Origin: CAYMLL01 sp964390645
Lineage (GTDB): Bacteria > Planctomycetota > UBA8108
NCBI GenBank assembly: GCA_964390645.1
Contig: CAYMLL010000275.1
Location: 1 to 10,499, forward strand
DNA length: 10,499 nt
Reading direction: 5' to 3'
Shown: in pieces, positions 4,690-10,499 of the stretch
Position numbering within the stretch: position 1 is the first letter of the stretch
Layout of the letters: each line of letters opens with the position of its first letter
Notes under the pieces: model-generated
The model's input: the letters and a program-made list of their open reading frames with translations, nothing else
What the model was told of the DNA's origin: nothing
The model's database searches: none
Program-made: the position numbers and the translations under genes

Positions 4690-6021
4690 TCAGCCGACGA
4701 GCAGCACCTGGAGGTCCGCGACGTTGGTGCCGGTGGCGCCGGTGATCAGCAGGTCTCCGGACGCCTCCAGGTAGGTGTAGGCGTCGTTGCGCGACAGGTG
4801 AGCGGCGGCGTCGAGCCCGAGCGCGGCGCCACGCGCCACGGCGCCCTCGTCGACGATGGCTCCGGCGGCGTCCGTCGGGCCGTCGATCCCGTCGGTGCCG
4901 GCGCTCAGGAACACCCAGTCCCGCGCATCGGTGATGCGGCGCGAGCCGAGCGCGAAGGCCAGGGCCATCTCCTGGTTGCGGCCGCCGCGGCCGTCTCCCC
5001 GCAGCGTCACCGTCGTCTCGCCGCCGGCCAGCAGCGCGGTGCGCGCGCCACGACGGCTCCCCTCGAGCGCCCGCACGAGGTCCGCGGCGACCTCGCGCGC
5101 CTCCCCCACCAGCTCCCGGCTGACGATCTCGACACCGTAGCCGAGGCGGCGCGCCTCGTCCGCCGACGCGTCGAGGCTCCTGCCGTTGCTTCCCACAACC
5201 CGGTGCGAGACGCGGTCGAAGACGGCATCGGAGGGCTCCGGCGTCTCGTCGATCTCGCCCCGACAGCCCGCCTCGACACGCGCGCGGACCGCGTCCGGCA
5301 CGCGATCGAGGATGCCCCGGCGCCGGAGTATCCGGCGCGCGTCGCCGAAGGTCGTCGGGTCACCGACGGTCGGACCGCTGGCGATCGTGCTCGGATCATC
5401 GCCGATGACGTCGGACAGGATCAGCGTCTCGACACGCGCCGCGCTCGAGGCGCGCGCCAGCCCCCCTCCCTTCAGGTACGAGAGGTGCTTGCGGACGGTG
5501 TTGACCTCCTGGATCGTCGCTCCGCAGGCGAGCAGCAGATCCGTGGCCGCCAGCTTGTCCGCGAGCCCCAGTCCCTCGGCGGGAGCCGGCAGGATCGCCG
5601 AGCCGCCGCCGGAGATCAGCACGATGTCGATGTCGACGTCGTCCGCGCCGCCCACGAAGCCCGCGACCTCGGCCGCCGCCGCGACGCCGTCCGCGTCCGG
5701 GAGGGGATGGCCGCTCGACAGGACCCGGAAGCCGTCGACATCGACGCGGTTCTCGCGGTTGACGACGGCGATGCCCTCCCACGACACACCGACCGCGTCG
5801 AGACGCTCGCCCGCGGCGCTCGCCATCCTGCACGCCGCCTTGCCGATCGCGACGACCCGCGCCCTGCTCGCGCCTTCGAGGCGGCGCGCCAGGTCCCGAT
5901 CGTCGCCGAGCGCCGTGCCTACCGCCCGGGCCGGATCGGCCGCGGCGACGCCGGCGCGGAAGATGCGCTCCGCGTGCTCGCGCAGGGACTCGATCGCTCG
6001 CTGTCGCTCGCCGTCGGACAT
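4690..6021 (-). CDS. gckA: Glycerate 2-kinase, type II (GK-II, MOFRL domain)
   Basis: The 443-residue product has the two-domain form of type-II glycerate kinases (DUF4147 then MOFRL), which convert D-glycerate and ATP to 2-phosphoglycerate in the cytosol. Seen motifs are VAIGKAA with Lys61, SSGHPLPD (102-109), LISGGGSA (135-142), NTVRKHLSYLKGGGLA (174-189), LSDVIGDDPSTIASGPT (202-218), AGGETTVTLRGDGRGGRNQE (332-351), GTDGIDGPTDAAGA (375-388) and the C-terminal TGATGTNVADLQVLL. All conserved blocks are present and the length is normal. The ATG lies 6 bases after the kinase stop, making this the last gene of the lut operon. Its product would feed glycerate directly into enolase. It could alternatively be a hydroxypyruvate-pathway kinase, but the family assignment is firm. 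Confidence 0.93.
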   Translation of the reverse strand: MSDGERQRAIESLREHAERIFRAGVAAADPARAVGTALGDDRDLARRLEGASRARVVAIGKAACRMASAAGERLDAVGVSWEGIAVVNRENRVDVDGFRVLSSGHPLPDADGVAAAAEVAGFVGGADDVDIDIVLISGGGSAILPAPAEGLGLADKLAATDLLLACGATIQEVNTVRKHLSYLKGGGLARASSAARVETLILSDVIGDDPSTIASGPTVGDPTTFGDARRILRRRGILDRVPDAVRARVEAGCRGEIDETPEPSDAVFDRVSHRVVGSNGRSLDASADEARRLGYGVEIVSRELVGEAREVAADLVRALEGSRRGARTALLAGGETTVTLRGDGRGGRNQEMALAFALGSRRITDARDWVFLSAGTDGIDGPTDAAGAIVDEGAVARGAALGLDAAAHLSRNDAYTYLEASGDLLITGATGTNVADLQVLLVG

Positions 6022-6027
6022 CGTCGA

Positions 6028-7056
6028 TCAGCCCGAGCGCAGCGGCAGGCTGTCGGCGAGCCGGTGGATCTCCTCGGCACTTCCGACTCCGCCGGTCGTG
6101 GTCGGATGGCGCAGGCAGCTCGCCGCCGCCGCGTTCGCGAAGCGCAGCGATCGAGCCAGCGGCCAGCCCTCGTGGATGCCGAGGACGACGCCCGCGAAGA
6201 AGGCGTCACCCGCCCCGGCGGTCCCGCGCACGAAGTCCGGCGGCAGCTGGTGCGCAGCCTGCCAGATGCCGGGCTCTCCCCGGCGCACGCCGTAGCAGAC
6301 CTCCGGCGTGTGGACGACGACGAGCTCCCGCACGCCCCGGTCGAGCAGCTCCGCGACGGCGGCCTCGACGCCCGCGCGGTCGAGCCGATCCGCCGGACGC
6401 AGGTCGCGCCCCGTGGTGCGGCCGGCCTCGAGCTCGTTGATGATCAGGTGGTCGATGTGCGGCAGCGCCGGAGTCACGATCCTCTCGAAGCGGTCGGAGT
6501 CCTCGCTGACGATGTCGACGGCCGTGACGATGCCGTGCTCGCGACACGACGCGAGCAGACGCGCGGCGCGCGTGCCGTGCTCCTCGTCCGCGGCGTCCAT
6601 CCCGTCGAGCAGCAGCAGGTAGCCGAGCGTCAGAATCCGGCAGCGGAGCTCCGGGAGCGGGAAGTGCTCCGGTCCCAGAAGCGCGTTGGCGCCACGGTTA
6701 TGGAAGAAGGTGCGGCGTCCGCTCTCGCGAACCGTCATCACGTCGGTGTAGGCGGTCGGGGTCCCCGGAACCTTGCGCAGATGGGTCGTGTCGATGCCGA
6801 AGGAGCGGCAGTCCGCGAGGATGCGCTCGCCGTCGGAGTCGTCGCCGACGAGCCCGAGCGCGGAGAGCTCGAGGCCGACGTCGAAGCGCGCCAGATCGAA
6901 GATCACGTTCGACGGCGCGCCGCCGGTGGCGAGCTCCTCGGCGACGATGTTCGCGAGCGTGTCCTGCCGGGGCCAGAAGTCGATCATCTTGACGTGGTCG
7001 ATGATCCACGTGCCGGAGCAGCAGATGCCGTGTCGCGCCGTCGGGGCGGGAGTCAT
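6028..7056 (-). CDS. PfkB/ribokinase-family carbohydrate kinase
   Basis: The 342-residue product has the family fold markers: an N-terminal strand ICCSGTWIIDHV (11-22), the substrate-side GGAPSNVIFDLARF (45-58), VGDDSDGERI (70-79) and the catalytic anion hole GTAGAGDAFFAG (278-289) with Asp284 as the expected base. ATP would phosphorylate a sugar, sugar acid or nucleoside hydroxyl in the cytosol. The segment HVKMIDFWPRQDTLANIV (21-38) replaces the usual N-terminal substrate lid and gives no clue to a known subclass, so the substrate is open. The ATG overlaps the lutC TGA as ATGA, which fixes the start and indicates coupling. Position between lutC and glycerate kinase suggests that the substrate belongs to the same hydroxyacid route. 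Confidence 0.9.
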   Translation of the reverse strand: MTPAPTARHGICCSGTWIIDHVKMIDFWPRQDTLANIVAEELATGGAPSNVIFDLARFDVGLELSALGLVGDDSDGERILADCRSFGIDTTHLRKVPGTPTAYTDVMTVRESGRRTFFHNRGANALLGPEHFPLPELRCRILTLGYLLLLDGMDAADEEHGTRAARLLASCREHGIVTAVDIVSEDSDRFERIVTPALPHIDHLIINELEAGRTTGRDLRPADRLDRAGVEAAVAELLDRGVRELVVVHTPEVCYGVRRGEPGIWQAAHQLPPDFVRGTAGAGDAFFAGVVLGIHEGWPLARSLRFANAAAASCLRHPTTTGGVGSAEEIHRLADSLPLRSG

Positions 7057-7754
7057 GCGTCGACCTCGTCGCCGAGGAACAGGACCGTCAGGTGGCCGGG
7101 TCCGTGGATGCCGATCGTCAGCGTCTTCTCGATGTCGGCCGTGCGGCTCGGTCCGGTGATCCACGTGAAGTACGCGCCGAAGTCCGCGGAGCCGCCCGAC
7201 CAGCTCGCGCCGTGAACGACGCCCGCGAAGAGCTCCTCGAGGCCCCCGAGCAGGCGATCCGCCGGCACCAGGACGAGGTGCCGCGGCGGCAGCAGCGACA
7301 GCGAGCGCGGGCGAAAGGGGCGAGCGCACTGTGCGATCGTCCCGGTCTCCGAGATCGCGGCGTCGGCGATGGTCACGCCGAGCTCGACGTCCGCGAGCGG
7401 GGCGGACGTCGTCGTCCCGTCGACCTCGAGCAGCTCGAGCCCGGCGGCGACGACGAGCTCGCGCAGCGGAATCGACAGCCGCGACCAGGCCGGGTCGGCG
7501 TCGACGGCGACGACGCCGGACTCGACGCCGGCGAGCCGGCGCGCGACGACGGCGGACGGATCCCCCTCGCCGGTCAGGTCGATCGACTCGCCGCCGACCG
7601 CCTCGAGCTCATCCGCGAAGCGCCGCCGCAGGTCAGCGTCACCGCGAGGCGACGAGGAGGGCGCGGCCGCGACCTCGCCCGCGTAGAGAGCGTCGCGCGT
7701 CGCGGGCGCCTGGCTCTTCAGGAAGCCGAGCAGACGGTCGCGGTAGTCGCTCAC
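7053..7754 (-). CDS. lutC: LutC-like LUD-domain protein
   Basis: The 233-residue product is a single LUD (DUF162) domain. The N-terminal region (1-60) is helical and variable. The conserved core includes LGVTIADAAISETGTI (125-140), HLVLVPADRL (159-168) and ITGPSRTADIEKTLTIGIHG (199-218), the last being the best signature of the LutC/YkgG group. In characterised systems LutC works with LutA and LutB in oxidation of L-lactate to pyruvate. It has no metal-cluster cysteines, in keeping with the family. The GTG start (7754-7752) overlaps the lutB TGA as GTGA, and the stop overlaps the next gene as ATGA, so coupling is expected on both sides. Confidence 0.92.
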   Translation of the reverse strand: MSDYRDRLLGFLKSQAPATRDALYAGEVAAAPSSSPRGDADLRRRFADELEAVGGESIDLTGEGDPSAVVARRLAGVESGVVAVDADPAWSRLSIPLRELVVAAGLELLEVDGTTTSAPLADVELGVTIADAAISETGTIAQCARPFRPRSLSLLPPRHLVLVPADRLLGGLEELFAGVVHGASWSGGSADFGAYFTWITGPSRTADIEKTLTIGIHGPGHLTVLFLGDEVDA

Positions 7755-9208
7755 GACTCGTCTCCTCGTCGATCCCCGCGACCGGCCCCGGGACGATCGC
7801 GGAAGCCGTCGGTGGCGCGCCAGCGCGCCCGGAAGCTCGGCGTCCCCACCTTCGGCAGCGCCCGGGAGCGGCTCCAGCGCCCCGGCGCCCCCGGCATCCG
7901 GGCCGCGAGCCCGCTGCTCTCGAGCAGACGGTAGAGCGGCCTGCCGACGAAGGTCAGCGTCCTCCAGAGGACAGGCAACGACGCGAGCATCGAGAAGAGC
8001 CGCATCGACCACCGCTCGGTCGCCCGCACGCCTCCGGCGTCGACGTTGCGCGCGCGCAGATCGAGCAGCATGTCCGGCAGCGGGATCTTCACCGGGCAGA
8101 CCTCGGCGCAGCGCCCGCAGAGGCTCGAGGCCTGGGGCAGGTCGCTGGAGCGCTCGATGCCGACGTAGTGCGGCGTGATGACCGACCCGATCGGTCCGGG
8201 GTAGACCCAGCCGTAGGCGTGGCCGCCGACACGCTCGTAGACCGGACAGAAGTTGAGGCAGGCGCCGCAGCGGATGCAGTGGAGGGACGCTCGCGTCTTC
8301 GGGTCGGCCCAGAGCCTCGAGCGTCCCGCGTCGAGGAAGACGACGTGCAGCTCCTCCGGACCCTCGGCCTCGACGGCGGTGCGCGGTCCGCTGATGAACG
8401 ACACGTAGCTCGAGATCCTCTGGCCCGTCGCGCTGCGGCAGAGAATGCGCAGCAGCACCGAGAGATCCTCGAGCCGCGGCACGACCTTCTCGATGCCGAC
8501 GACGGCGATGTGGACCTTCGGGATCGTCGTCGACATGCGGGCGTTGCCCTCGTTCTCGACGATGACGACGGTGCCGCTCTGCGCGACGGCGAAGTTGACG
8601 CCGGAGATGCCGACCTCCGCGCCCAGGAAGTCGTCCCGGAGCGCGCGACGGGCGGCCCGGGTCATGTCGGGGATGTCGGCGTCGAGCGGGCAGTCGATGT
8701 GCTCGTTGAGCAGACGGCTGATCTCCTCGCGCGACTTGTGGATCGCCGGGGAGATGATGTGCGATGGCGCCTCGCCCGCGAGCTGGACGATGTACTCGCC
8801 GAGATCTCCCTCGACGACCCGGACACCGGCCTCCTCGAGGCAGGGGTTGAGCCCGATCTCCTCGGTGGCCATCGACTTCGACTTGGTCACGCGGGTCGCG
8901 CCGTGCGAGCGGACGATCGACAGCACGGTGTCCCGTGCGGAGGCGCCGTCCTCGCAGAAGTGGACCTGGCCACCGCGCGCGGTCAGGTTCTTCTCGAACT
9001 CCTCGAGCGCCCACGGCAGGTGATCGAGCGCGCGTCGCTTGATGTCGTGACCCTGCTGGCGCAGCTGCTCCCAGTCCGGCATCGAGTCGATCGCCGCCAC
9101 CCGGGCCGCCCGGAAGCTGACGTTCGCCCGGGCGATGGCGCCGCGGATGAACCGGTTCTCGAGCGCCTCCTGCGAGAGCTGCCGGAACTGGTCGGTGCGG
9201 ACCTTCAT
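7751..9208 (-). CDS. lutB: LutB-like iron-sulfur/LUD protein
   Basis: The 485-residue product has a LUD domain at about 60-300 (TKSKSMATEEIGLN at 108-121, GISGVNFAVAQSGTVVIVEN at 200-219, FISGPRTA at 271-278). A dicluster ferredoxin-like segment follows: CIRCGACLNFCP (Cys311, 314, 317, 321) and CGRCAEVCP (Cys364, 367, 371). A C-terminal helical tail of about 110 residues follows. This is the usual layout and length of LutB/YkgF, the electron-transferring subunit of the lactate-oxidising Lut system. ATG 9208 is fixed by an ATGA overlap with the lutA stop; the open frame beyond it is only antisense-like read-through inside lutA. Electrons would pass from the LUD site through two 4Fe-4S clusters to LutA or to a quinone. 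No residue looks missing except that the second motif shows only three of its cysteines close together. Confidence 0.94.
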   Translation of the reverse strand: MKVRTDQFRQLSQEALENRFIRGAIARANVSFRAARVAAIDSMPDWEQLRQQGHDIKRRALDHLPWALEEFEKNLTARGGQVHFCEDGASARDTVLSIVRSHGATRVTKSKSMATEEIGLNPCLEEAGVRVVEGDLGEYIVQLAGEAPSHIISPAIHKSREEISRLLNEHIDCPLDADIPDMTRAARRALRDDFLGAEVGISGVNFAVAQSGTVVIVENEGNARMSTTIPKVHIAVVGIEKVVPRLEDLSVLLRILCRSATGQRISSYVSFISGPRTAVEAEGPEELHVVFLDAGRSRLWADPKTRASLHCIRCGACLNFCPVYERVGGHAYGWVYPGPIGSVITPHYVGIERSSDLPQASSLCGRCAEVCPVKIPLPDMLLDLRARNVDAGGVRATERWSMRLFSMLASLPVLWRTLTFVGRPLYRLLESSGLAARMPGAPGRWSRSRALPKVGTPSFRARWRATDGFRDRPGAGRGDRRGDES

Positions 9209-9969
9209 GACGACGACGCGCTCTCCCCGCCACTCTCGAGGGCCTCGGCGAGGACCTCGGCGATGTGCATCGGCCGCACCTTCGAGCCGCGACGCTCGAG
9301 GCCGCCGGCGATGTGCATCAGGCAGCTGCAGTCGGTCGCCGCGAGCCGGTCCGCGCCACACGCTTCGAGGTGCTTCACCTTGTCCGCGAGCATCGCCGCG
9401 GAGATGGAGTCGAACTTGACGGAGAAGAGCCCGCCGAAGCCGCAGCAGGTCTCCGAATCCTCCAGCTCGCGGAACTCGCCGCCGCGCAGCGACGACAGCA
9501 GCCGCCGCGGCCCCTCACGGATGCCGAGCCCGCGCAGCGAGTGGCAGCAGTCGTGCCAGGTCGTCGATCCCGTCAGCTCCCCGGGAAGCTCGGTGACGCC
9601 GAGCACCTCGGTCAGGAAGCTGGAGAACTCCCACGTCTTCTGGCCGAGCGCCTCGAAGCGCTCGCGAAGCGCCGGCCGGTCCTCGAAGAGCTGCGGGTAG
9701 TGCTCCTTGACCATCGAGGCGCAGGAGCCCGACGGACAGACGATCATCGCGGCGGACTCGAACACCTCGAGGAAGTGCTCCGCGACGCGTCGCGCCTCGT
9801 CCCGGAAGCCGGCGTTGAACGCGGGCTGACCGCAGCAGGTCTGGGCCCCGGGAAAGTCGACGTCGACACCGTGGTGCCGCAGGACACGGACCACCGACTC
9901 GCCGACCTTCGGGAAGAGAACGTCGACGAGACAGGTGACGAAGAGGCTGACGCGAGGCGGTGAATCCAA
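9205..9969 (-). CDS. lutA: LutA-like CCG-domain (cysteine-rich) oxidoreductase subunit
   Basis: From TTG 9969 the product is 254 residues. It carries two cysteine-rich (CCG) domains, as in LutA/YkgE and the heterodisulfide reductase HdrB family. Domain one has Cys13 in VTCLVD, Cys45-Cys46 in TCCGQPAF and Cys78/Cys83 in CPSGSC. Domain two has Cys141-Cys142 in HDCCHSLRGLG, Cys175-Cys176 in ETCCGFGGLFSVK and Cys214/Cys216 in DCSC. These are expected to hold an iron-sulfur cluster. The TTG start is preferred over ATG 10005 for three reasons: it has GAGGAG 5 bases upstream, it puts RVSLFVTCL where family members begin, and the ATG lies within the likely -10 box. It is the first gene of a five-gene operon. 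Confidence 0.92.
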   Translation of the reverse strand: MDSPPRVSLFVTCLVDVLFPKVGESVVRVLRHHGVDVDFPGAQTCCGQPAFNAGFRDEARRVAEHFLEVFESAAMIVCPSGSCASMVKEHYPQLFEDRPALRERFEALGQKTWEFSSFLTEVLGVTELPGELTGSTTWHDCCHSLRGLGIREGPRRLLSSLRGGEFRELEDSETCCGFGGLFSVKFDSISAAMLADKVKHLEACGADRLAATDCSCLMHIAGGLERRGSKVRPMHIAEVLAEALESGGESASSS

Positions 9970-9974
9970 GGCGG

Positions 9975-9980
9975 CTCCTC
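9975..9980 (-). promoter_or_regulatory. Ribosome binding site of lutA (decides TTG start)
   Basis: On the minus strand GAGGAG lies 5 bases before TTG 9969. No comparable site precedes ATG 10005. Confidence 0.6.
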
Positions 9981-10003
9981 GAAGATCGGCGGGACCGCCA
10001 CGC

Positions 10004-10009
10004 ATTGTA
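10004..10009 (-). promoter_or_regulatory. Possible -10 box of the lutABC-kinase operon
   Basis: TACAAT on the minus strand differs from the consensus TATAAT at one base. The -35 at 17 bases (TTCCGG) is poor, so an activator or another sigma factor may be needed. Transcription would start near 9997, downstream of ATG 10005 and upstream of TTG 9969. Confidence 0.4.
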
Positions 10010-10040
10010 GCTTTGAGTGGTGGATCCCGGAAGATGACAC

Positions 10041-10046
10041 TACACT
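10041..10046 (+). promoter_or_regulatory. Possible -10 box of the beta-propeller gene
   Basis: TACACT on the plus strand is a fair -10 match, giving a leader of about 30 bases. No convincing -35 is seen at 16-18 bases. It lies back to back with the lut operon -10, about 35 bases apart, so the two directions may share control. Confidence 0.25.
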
Positions 10047-10064
10047 GAATCACCCTCCCTCCAC

Positions 10065-10072
10065 AGGAAAGG
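10065..10072 (+). promoter_or_regulatory. Ribosome binding site of the beta-propeller gene
   Basis: AGGAAAGG lies 10 bases before ATG 10083, the only purine-rich site in the leader, and supports that start. Confidence 0.55.
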
Positions 10073-10082
10073 CCCCCGTCGG

Positions 10083-10499
10083 ATGCGCTCACGCCGTTCA
10101 CGTCGCTGCCGCCAGCACGTCTGGCCGCTGGCGCTCCTCGCCGTGTCGATCGGAGCGACCGCGTTCGCCAAAGACCGGAAGAGCTCCAGCCCCGGGTCGG
10201 GCCCGGCGGAGACCGGCCCGGCGGAGACCGGCCCGGCGGAGACCGGCCCGGCGAAAACGGGCCCCGCGGAAACCGTCGCCGATTGGCCCCAGCTCCTCGG
10301 GCCGGGTCGCGACGGGGTCTATCGCGGCCCGCTGATCGCCGGCTCCTGGCCGCCGGGCGGGCCGAAGACCCTGTGGAAGCGGTCGATCGGCCAGGGATAC
10401 GCCGCTCCGTCGATCGCCGCCGGCAAGCTCGTCCTCTTTCACCGGGTCTGGACGCTCGGAGCGATGGGCGACTTCTTCTGTCTCGACGCGAAGAGCGGC
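10083..10499 (+). CDS. Secreted PQQ-like beta-propeller protein (N-terminal part, cut by window end)
   Basis: The 139 visible residues begin with a signal peptide: an arginine-rich n-region (residues 2-10), a hydrophobic core VWPLALLAVSIGATAFA (13-29) and a likely cut after Ala29. A GPAET repeat linker follows (40-64). From residue 68 the sequence WPQLLGPGRDGVYRGPLI and then LWKRSIGQGYAAPSIAAGKL (105-124) is the usual opening of the PQQ-like beta-propeller proteins of planctomycete- and acidobacterium-type genomes, in which Trp/Gly repeats build the propeller. Such proteins act in the periplasm or at the outer membrane; whether this one binds PQQ or is only a scaffold cannot be told, because the catalytic part is beyond the window. 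It is divergent from the lut operon. Confidence 0.85.
   Translation, partial: MRSRRSRRCRQHVWPLALLAVSIGATAFAKDRKSSSPGSGPAETGPAETGPAETGPAKTGPAETVADWPQLLGPGRDGVYRGPLIAGSWPPGGPKTLWKRSIGQGYAAPSIAAGKLVLFHRVWTLGAMGDFFCLDAKSG
10200..10274. repeat. Five tandem 15-bp units encoding GPAET
   Basis: Units at 10200, 10215 and 10230 are identical (GGCCCGGCGGAGACC). The fourth (10245) encodes GPAKT and the fifth (10260) GPAET with synonymous changes. All are in frame, so copy number could change without a frameshift. The encoded Pro/Ala/Glu/Thr spacer joins the signal peptide to the propeller. Confidence 0.93.

Noticed and set aside
4684..7215. A very long open frame on the plus strand across the kinase genes
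   Set aside because: It is antisense to glycerate kinase and the PfkB kinase, whose full motifs are on the minus strand. Its product is Arg/Asp/Val-rich without any family signature, as expected for GC-rich antisense frames.
9209..9361. Upstream extension of lutB
   Set aside because: It lies entirely within lutA in another frame, and ATG 9208 forms the usual ATGA junction with the lutA stop.
7331..9700. A long plus-strand open frame across lutC, lutB and lutA
   Set aside because: It is antisense to three well supported Lut genes and encodes low-complexity arginine-rich sequence.

Overview
The window is a GC-rich bacterial chromosome segment with tightly packed genes, many of them overlapping by 4 or 8 bases. 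No gene fixes the phylum. The N-terminus of a PQQ-like beta-propeller protein at the right edge, a BtpA/SgcQ-family TIM barrel and the very high GC would suit Planctomycetota or a similar uncultivated lineage, but this is inference.

Left edge (1-440): a functional-looking tRNA-Cys(GCA) with encoded CCA lies on the minus strand (250-324), with a good sigma70-type promoter (344-372). Beyond its 3' end is a scarred zone. A 55-bp direct repeat carries the tRNA 3' end, there are dispersed fragments of a second tRNA-Cys copy interrupted by palindromes, and an almost perfect inverted copy of the anticodon arm is present. This is the least explained part of the window.

Housekeeping block (442-4662): a HAD phosphatase (+) meets an RDD membrane protein (-) stop to stop. 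The RDD gene is translationally coupled to an upstream COG1768-like metallophosphoesterase (-). Divergent from that pair are an unrecognised acidic protein (+) and a BtpA-family protein (+), overlapping by 8 bases. A hairpin followed by a T-rich tract (minus-strand reading) sits in the divergent gap.

Metabolic operon (4690-9969, minus strand): lutA-lutB-lutC-pfkB-type kinase-glycerate 2-kinase, read from 9969 down to 4690. Four-base overlaps join lutA/lutB, lutB/lutC and lutC/kinase, and six bases separate the last two genes. LutABC is the iron-sulfur/LUD system that oxidises L-lactate to pyruvate in characterised bacteria. Here it is tied to a sugar-type kinase and a type-II glycerate kinase, so the operon may connect 2-hydroxyacid oxidation to lower glycolysis at 2-phosphoglycerate or phosphoglycerate level.

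Right edge (10083-10499): the start of a secreted PQQ-like beta-propeller protein, with a five-unit GPAET repeat directly after its signal peptide, is divergent from the lut operon and cut by the window end.
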